9,730 nucleotides of DNA from positions 1 to 9,730 of the forward strand of contig JAUXJX010000037.1 in the NCBI GenBank assembly GCA_030624545.1, given 5' to 3'. The translations under genes were made by a program, and so were the position numbers. This document shows positions 7,615 through 9,730 of this stretch, in pieces; the stretch's first letter is position 1; each line of letters starts with the position of its first letter. The stretch is from Bacteroidota bacterium (GTDB lineage Bacteria; Zhuqueibacterota; JdFR-76; DREG01). The notes beneath the pieces were generated by a model that ran no database searches, was not told where the DNA came from, and saw nothing but the letters and a program-made list of their open reading frames with translations.

Positions 7615-7620
7615 GGAGGA
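7615..7620 (+). promoter_or_regulatory. Ribosome binding site of exbB
   Basis: GGAGGA lies 5 nt before ATG 7626, the strongest Shine-Dalgarno in the cluster. It fixes the exbB start and contrasts with the absent or weak sites before the TPR, barrel and tonB genes. Confidence 0.8.
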
Positions 7621-7625
7621 AGAAA

Positions 7626-8258
7626 ATGACCCTATTCGAAATAGCCGCTCGTGGCGGTTGGATTATGTTTCTGATATTGCTTTGTTCGCTAACGGCCATC
7701 GCGATATCTTTTGAACGGTTTTTTGCGCTCAGAAAAATTCGCATAAATGCAAGAACCTTTGTTCTGCAGATTCAAAATCTTTTGATGCGCGGCAGGCTGG
7801 ATGAGGCGATCAAAAACTGCAAACAAACGCCCGGCCCCATCGCCTCATTGACAAAAGTCACGCTGGAAAAATATGACCGGCCCCACGACGAAATCAAGGA
7901 AGCCCTGGAAAGCGCGGCTCGTCTTGAAATTTACCACCTGGAGAAATATCTTGGCGCTCTGGGAACCGTTGCGGCCATCGCTCCCCTCCTCGGTTTTCTC
8001 GGTACCGTGACCGGTATGATCCGTGCCTTTATGAAAATCGAGACCTTGGGCGGAAACGTGGGAGCGCCTGTACTTGCCGGTGGAATCTGGGAAGCGCTCG
8101 TGACCACGGCCGCCGGTCTTGTGGTGGGAATTATGGCCCTCATACTTTACAACTACATCCAGGGCAGGGTCGCCCAAAATATCTACGAGATGGAAGAAAG
8201 CTCTTACAATTTGTTGGAAATGATGCGAGAAAAGGAGATTACCGGACATGAAATTTGA
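7626..8258 (+). CDS. exbB: ExbB/TolQ/MotA-family proton channel subunit
   Basis: A 210-residue inner-membrane protein. Three membrane segments are visible: about 12-33, 108-134 and 147-177, with a cytoplasmic region between the first two. Key family residues are present: T127 in LLGFLGTVTG (121-130), E156 in GGIWEALVTT (152-161) and T161, matching T148, E176 and T181 of E. coli ExbB, which line the proton path. With ExbD it forms the rotary or force-generating complex that energises TonB. The gene overlaps exbD by 11 bp and lies just after the barrel gene. TolQ is an alternative, but the companion is a TonB and not a TolA, so ExbB is preferred. Confidence 0.9.
   Translation: MTLFEIAARGGWIMFLILLCSLTAIAISFERFFALRKIRINARTFVLQIQNLLMRGRLDEAIKNCKQTPGPIASLTKVTLEKYDRPHDEIKEALESAARLEIYHLEKYLGALGTVAAIAPLLGFLGTVTGMIRAFMKIETLGGNVGAPVLAGGIWEALVTTAAGLVVGIMALILYNYIQGRVAQNIYEMEESSYNLLEMMREKEITGHEI
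8232..8237 (+). promoter_or_regulatory. Ribosome binding site of exbD inside exbB
   Basis: AAGGAG within the last codons of exbB lies 10 nt before ATG 8248. It supports this start and translational coupling of the two subunits. Confidence 0.6.
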
Positions 8259-8646
8259 AATCTCCAAGAGTCGAATAACTACCTTTACGGCAGCGTCCTT
8301 AACGGATATTGTCTTTCTTTTGTTGATATTCTTTCTGTTGTCCTCGTCGTTCGTTGTTCAGCCGGGCATCAAGGTTCAGTTGCCCAAGGCCACCTCGGCG
8401 CCGGTTGAAACAAAGGGCAAGATTTATTTGACCTTAACCGCCGACGGCAAGATTTTTCTTAATGAAGAACAACTCAACAAGAATGAACTGGGAGAAGCGG
8501 TTCATCGACGTCTGCAGCAGGGCGGGGACCAGGTTGTGGTGATTAAGGCCGACAAACGGCTCACCCTCGAAAAAGCCATTGAGGTGATCGATATCGTTAA
8601 ATTGGCCGGTGCTGAACGATTCGTAATCGCGACCAGCCCGGGGTAA
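8248..8646 (+). CDS. exbD: ExbD/TolR-family proton channel subunit
   Basis: A 132-residue protein with a short cytoplasmic N-terminus, one membrane helix (about 18-38) and a periplasmic domain (about 45-132). D20 in SLTDIVFLLLIFF matches the essential proton-carrying Asp of ExbD (D25 in E. coli). The periplasmic part has the usual V-Q-L-P-K-A (43-48), G-K-I-F-L-N (67-72) and V-V-I-K-A-D (97-102) strands. Length is normal for the family. It partners the ExbB encoded just upstream. Only one exbD is present, whereas some FCB loci carry two. Confidence 0.9.
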   Translation: MKFEISKSRITTFTAASLTDIVFLLLIFFLLSSSFVVQPGIKVQLPKATSAPVETKGKIYLTLTADGKIFLNEEQLNKNELGEAVHRRLQQGGDQVVVIKADKRLTLEKAIEVIDIVKLAGAERFVIATSPG

Positions 8647-8649
8647 TTA

Positions 8650-8744
8650 CTTAGCCGCTAAGGACGCAAAGTAACGCGAAAAAGGCGTTGAATTCAAATT
8701 AAAAAACTCCTTGACTCTGCGCTCTCCGTGCTCTCTGTGGTTAG
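8650..8744. repeat. Second inverted-arm repeat element, between exbD and tonB
   Basis: The left arm (8651-8685) reads TTAG, then 9-bp units CCGCTAAGG, ACGCAAAGT, AACGCGAAA. The right arm (8711-8743), in reverse complement, reads TAA, then CCACAGAGA, GCACGGAGA, GCGCAGAGT. Both arms begin TTA(G)CC or TAACC and run inwards in 9-bp steps, so they are diverged inverted copies around a short AT-rich core. It fills almost the whole 107-bp gap and ends 10 nt before the tonB ATG. It is related in style to the element at 354-542 but has a different right-arm unit. Confidence 0.6.
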
Positions 8745-8753
8745 AAAAGAAAT

Positions 8754-9551
8754 ATGAAGCATAAATTAGAAAAATTAGTTAATTCAGGCCTGCGGAAGAC
8801 ATTCGGCATTTCCCTGCTTCTGCATCTCCTCCTTTTGCTGATTTTCTATTTCACAGTGGTCACGGCAACCATTGAACTGCCGGAGTTTGTGGAAATCAGT
8901 TTCGTTCAGGCGGGGCAGCCGGCAGAAAAGACTTCTCCTACTCCGAGAGAGCGAGTGGAACCGACGAGTGTGAAACCTGCTCCGCCAAAAATTGAAGAGC
9001 AGGTTGAGGTGGAGGAGCAAATTCAGTTGCCCAAGAGAAGGATGCTCGAATCCGAGCCGCCGGATTTGCGCGTACGCAGCGGCGAAAAGCGGTCCCCTAC
9101 TCCACCCGTCACCAAGGTGACGCCTGAAAAGTCCGGCACGGAACCGGAGCGGGACGCCTTTGTCCCGTCTGTGCCGGAAAACCGAAAACAAGGTTTTGAG
9201 CCGGATGAGTCGCTGCGCGAAGGAACCACTTTCGCCGAGAAAGAAAGTTCGAAAAAAGGTATAACGGCGAGTTCCTTTGAGATCGAAGGCAAGGCGGCGG
9301 AAAGAAAAATTCTATCCCAGGTTTTGCCGAGTTATCCGGAAGGCTATGGCAAAGAGGGAGTAATCAAGTTTCGCTTCAAAGTGCTGCCAAACGGCCATGT
9401 GGCTGAAATCATACCTACCATGAAGAATGATGCTGTCCTGGAAGCTAACGCCATGAGCGCCATTACGCAATGGCGATTTAATCCGCTCCCCCGCAATGTG
9501 CCCCAGGAAGCGGTTGAGGGAATTATAACCTTTCGCTATAAGCTCAAGTAG
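8754..9551 (+). CDS. tonB: TonB energy-transducing protein
   Basis: A 265-residue protein. A single membrane anchor (about 17-38) contains S20-x3-H24, matching the S16-x3-H20 motif through which E. coli TonB couples to ExbB/ExbD. Residues 50-175 are a Pro/Glu/Lys/Arg-rich periplasmic linker. The C-terminal TonB domain (about 189-265) shows L-P-S-Y-P (191-195), E-G-V-I-K-F (201-206), L-P-N-G-H-V (211-216) and WRFNPLP (240-246). It is the FCB-style form with a short F-E-I-E-G lead-in (175-179). No clear Shine-Dalgarno is seen, only purine-rich AGAAAAGAAAT. It probably acts on the barrel encoded two genes upstream of exbD, but it could also serve receptors elsewhere. Confidence 0.92.
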   Translation: MKHKLEKLVNSGLRKTFGISLLLHLLLLLIFYFTVVTATIELPEFVEISFVQAGQPAEKTSPTPRERVEPTSVKPAPPKIEEQVEVEEQIQLPKRRMLESEPPDLRVRSGEKRSPTPPVTKVTPEKSGTEPERDAFVPSVPENRKQGFEPDESLREGTTFAEKESSKKGITASSFEIEGKAAERKILSQVLPSYPEGYGKEGVIKFRFKVLPNGHVAEIIPTMKNDAVLEANAMSAITQWRFNPLPRNVPQEAVEGIITFRYKLK

Positions 9552-9667
9552 TCAGATCCTTTCGACCAATAAACTGAAAAAGGGAGAATTCAGTCCAGGC
9601 ATTTCCCAAGGGTACCTCGAGCGCCTGCCTTCCAGGGTGTTACAGAATGAATCTGATAAAGCATCCA

Positions 9668-9713
9668 CCCTTCGCGACTAAGTCTATCCTGAACAGCGTG
9701 AAGGGCTCAGGAT
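9668..9713. repeat. Palindromic 3' flank after tonB with two competing hairpins
   Basis: ATCCTGA (9686-9692) and TCAGGAT (9707-9713) form a perfect 7-bp inverted repeat. CCCTTCGCG (9668-9676) and CGTGAAGGG (9697-9705) form a 9-bp stem with one G-T wobble. The stems share bases and cannot form together. The ATCCTGA...GAAGG...TCAGGAT style is common among dispersed intergenic repeats. The rest of 9552-9730 shows no gene. Confidence 0.45.
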
Positions 9714-9730
9714 GGACGCTCTTGGTTATC

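Noticed and set aside
7626..9551. Tol-Pal locus (TolQ-TolR-TolA)
   Set aside because: The third protein has a genuine TonB C-terminal domain and S-x3-H anchor, and no tolB or pal is present. The TPR protein resembles CpoB repeats but is far longer.
9573..9594. ACTGAA / TTCAGT inverted repeat after tonB as a terminator
   Set aside because: The stem is only 6 bp, AT-rich, with a 10-nt purine loop and no following T-run on the plus strand. It is not supported as an intrinsic terminator.

Overview
The window looks like chromosomal DNA from a Gram-negative (diderm) bacterium, most likely of the Bacteroidota/FCB superphylum or a related uncultured lineage such as KSB1 or Calditrichota. The reasons are: a lipoprotein whose mature start (C-A-N followed by a Gly/Pro-rich stretch and Big_5-type Ig domains) is a type I associate with Bacteroidota; a TonB with the FCB-like ending W-R-F-N-P-L-P; and upstream boxes shaped like the Bacteroidota promoter (TTTG, then TAnnTTTG). 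The lineage call is inference, since no marker gene or rRNA is present.

Left part, minus strand. Positions 1-291 hold the N-terminal 97 codons of a phosphoribosyl-AMP cyclohydrolase (HisI) homologue that runs off the window edge; several of its canonical metal-binding residues are replaced. Positions 292-725 carry no gene. They contain a repeat element with inverted arms built from an 8-9 bp motif, one arm interrupted by a 36-bp hairpin sequence, plus a small hairpin that may be a terminator. Positions 726-2396 encode a secreted lipoprotein with Ig-like and transthyretin-like modules, transcribed leftwards.

Centre and right, plus strand. After a 311-bp divergent intergenic region comes a compact cluster: a 1021-residue periplasmic protein made almost wholly of 26 TPR-like repeats of about 37 residues; a 592-residue outer-membrane beta-barrel that resembles the barrel of a TonB-dependent receptor but has no room for a plug and carries a TonB-box-like segment; ExbB; ExbD; and TonB. 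The first two overlap by 4 bp, and exbB and exbD by 11 bp. A second repeat element of the same style as the one at 354-542 sits between exbD and tonB.

Taken together, ExbB/ExbD would use the proton-motive force to drive TonB, and the natural co-encoded client is the plugless barrel, with the long TPR solenoid as a periplasmic scaffold. The substrate or process is not visible in the sequence. The cluster has no TolA, TolB or Pal, no SusD and no plugged receptor, so it differs from ordinary Tol-Pal or nutrient-uptake loci. It is the best candidate here for an uncharacterised envelope system, although similar gene pairs may already exist in databases under generic names.
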